NCBI GenBank assembly: GCA_937916025.1
Contig: CALGGX010000400.1
Location: forward strand, 1 to 5,612
Reading direction: 5' to 3'
Length of the DNA: 5,612 bases
From: an uncultured Selenomonadales bacterium
Lineage (GTDB): Bacteria; Bacillota_C; Negativicutes; Selenomonadales; Selenomonadaceae
Under the pieces are notes generated by a model that saw only the letters and a list, made by a program, of their open reading frames with translations, did no database searches and was not told the origin of the DNA. Positions 4,395-5,612 of the stretch are shown here, in pieces. The position numbers were made by a program, and so were the translations under genes. The first letter of the stretch is position 1. Each line of letters opens with the position of its first letter.

Positions 4395-5612
4395 ATGAAG
4401 GTCGGCTTCGTAAGTTTGGGTTGCGCAAAAAATTTGGTTGACACAGAAGTGATGCTCGGGCTGATGAAGACGCGCGGGCTCGAGCTTACGCCGAATGCTG
4501 CCGAGGCGGACGTTTTGATCGTCAACACGTGCGCGTTCATTACTTCGGCGAAGGAAGAGTCAATCACGACGATTTTAAATCTCGCCGATTACAAACTCAA
4601 CGGAAATTGTCGCTCGCTGATAATCGCCGGTTGTCTCGGTCAGAGATATCGGCAGGAACTGCTTGATGAATTGCCGGAGGCGGACGCGATCATCGGCACC
4701 AACGCATGGCATCGGATAATGGAAGCGATCGAAGAAACGCTGAAAGGGCGGCGCGTCATTTTACTCGGCGATCACGAAACGATTTACGATGCGAAAACTC
4801 CGCGCATTCGCACGACGCCGGATTATACCGCGTATGTCAAAATCGCCGAAGGCTGTGATCATCACTGTGCATTTTGCGCGATTCCGTTGATCCGCGGCAG
4901 GCAAATCAGTCGTCCGATCGAAGACATCCGCGCGGAAGTCGAGCGGTTGACGGCAGACGGCGTCAAGGAGATCAATTTGATCGCGCAGGATACGACGAAT
5001 TACGGACGCGATTTGTATCGGGAGCCGAGCCTCGCGCGCCTGTTGAAAGAGCTCGTCAAAATCGATAATTTGAAATGGTTGCGGGTACTGTACAGTTATC
5101 CGCGCTTTTTTACCGACGAATTGCTCGAAGTTATTGCGTCCGAGTCAAAGATATGCAAGTACATCGATCTGCCGTTGCAACACGCGGCGGATTCGGTCTT
5201 GCGTCGAATGCATCGCCCCGACACTCGCGAACAGATCGAAAAACTGTTGTCGAAAATCCGAAAACGGATTCCGAACGCGGCGATCCGCTCGACATTCATT
5301 GTCGGTTTTCCGGGCGAAACGGACGAGGAATTTCGGCAACTGAAAGATTTTTTGATGGAACAGCGATTGGATCATGTCGGGATTTTTGCGTATTCGCGTG
5401 AAGAAGACACACCGGCGTTTGACATGCCCGATCAGGTTCCGGAAGTGATCGCGCAGGAGCGGTATCACGAGCTGATGAGTATTCAGAGCAAAATCTCGCA
5501 GGAGATCAACGAGTCGCTCGAAGGGCGCGAGCTCGACATTCTGATCGAAGGTCGCGATGAAGAAGTTCCGGATATTACGGCGGGGCGATCGTATCGAGAA
5601 GCTCCGGAAGTC
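4395..5612 (+). CDS. rimO: RimO, ribosomal protein S12 methylthiotransferase (cut by window edge)
   Basis: RimO is a radical-SAM enzyme that adds a methylthio group to the conserved Asp of ribosomal protein S12, in the cytoplasm. The first 406 codons are present with no stop before the right edge. The N-terminal UPF0004 domain begins MKVGFVSLGCAKNLVDTEVM and carries the auxiliary-cluster cysteines Cys10, Cys46 (NTCAF) and Cys80 (AGCLGQR). The radical-SAM cluster motif is CDHHCAFC (Cys154, Cys158, Cys161), with CAIPLIRG following. Later motifs are LIAQDTTNYG, LYSYPRF, YIDLPLQHA, RSTFIVGFPGET and AYSREEDTPA. The start of the C-terminal TRAM domain follows LEGRELDILIEG. Only some tens of residues are missing. 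GLCAKN-type context and IDLPLQHA fit RimO better than MiaB. GAGGTGA (4382-4388) is six bases before the ATG. Gap to the preceding stop is 19 bases, without a terminator. Confidence 0.95.
   Translation, partial: MKVGFVSLGCAKNLVDTEVMLGLMKTRGLELTPNAAEADVLIVNTCAFITSAKEESITTILNLADYKLNGNCRSLIIAGCLGQRYRQELLDELPEADAIIGTNAWHRIMEAIEETLKGRRVILLGDHETIYDAKTPRIRTTPDYTAYVKIAEGCDHHCAFCAIPLIRGRQISRPIEDIRAEVERLTADGVKEINLIAQDTTNYGRDLYREPSLARLLKELVKIDNLKWLRVLYSYPRFFTDELLEVIASESKICKYIDLPLQHAADSVLRRMHRPDTREQIEKLLSKIRKRIPNAAIRSTFIVGFPGETDEEFRQLKDFLMEQRLDHVGIFAYSREEDTPAFDMPDQVPEVIAQERYHELMSIQSKISQEINESLEGRELDILIEGRDEEVPDITAGRSYREAPEV

Noticed and set aside
3794..4567. Minus-strand open frame of 257 codons across the solute-binding gene and rimO start
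   Set aside because: It overlaps two well-supported genes in antisense, including the rimO cysteine motif region, and has no family resemblance.
1..5612. CRISPR array, tRNA or rRNA genes
   Set aside because: No regularly spaced repeats and no cloverleaf or rRNA-like sequence were recognised on reading either strand.

Overview
The window looks like a Firmicutes chromosome, perhaps of the Negativicutes. It has clear Shine-Dalgarno sites, sigma70-type promoters, compact gene pairs, and a eukaryote-type hexokinase next to typA. The phylum-level guess is moderate and no genus can be named. Four chromosomal genes are interrupted by one compact IS200/IS605-superfamily insertion whose base composition is visibly more A/T-rich than its flanks.

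Left arm, minus strand: a hexokinase gene (1697 to 387) is followed 18 bases later by typA/bipA, which starts at 368 and runs off the left edge. The typA ribosome site overlaps the hexokinase stop codon, so the two are probably one transcript. An extended -10 promoter (1739-1747) lies just upstream of the hexokinase gene.

Centre, plus strand: a solo-TnpB element, inferred to span 1782-3246, sits directly 3' of a TTAC motif. Both ends have the IS608 layout. The left end has AAAG followed by a hairpin with a bulged T. The right end has GAAT, a hairpin with a bulged T, and a terminal TCAA. The only gene inside is a full-length tnpB (1898-3085). There is no tnpA, so the element would depend on a Y1 transposase elsewhere. 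The 161 bases after tnpB fold into stem-loops, including a possible pseudoknot, and should be the omega-RNA scaffold. The guide would be the host DNA from 3247 onward. The usual RuvC-II catalytic Glu of TnpB is Gly283 here.

Right arm, plus strand: a promoter that begins only 3 bases beyond the element reads into a lipoprotein-type extracellular solute-binding protein (TTG start at 3305). It is followed 19 bases later by rimO, the ribosomal protein S12 methylthiotransferase, which is cut by the right edge. The element landed between two back-to-back host promoters and appears to have left both core promoters intact. The predicted guide covers the -35 box of the right-hand promoter.
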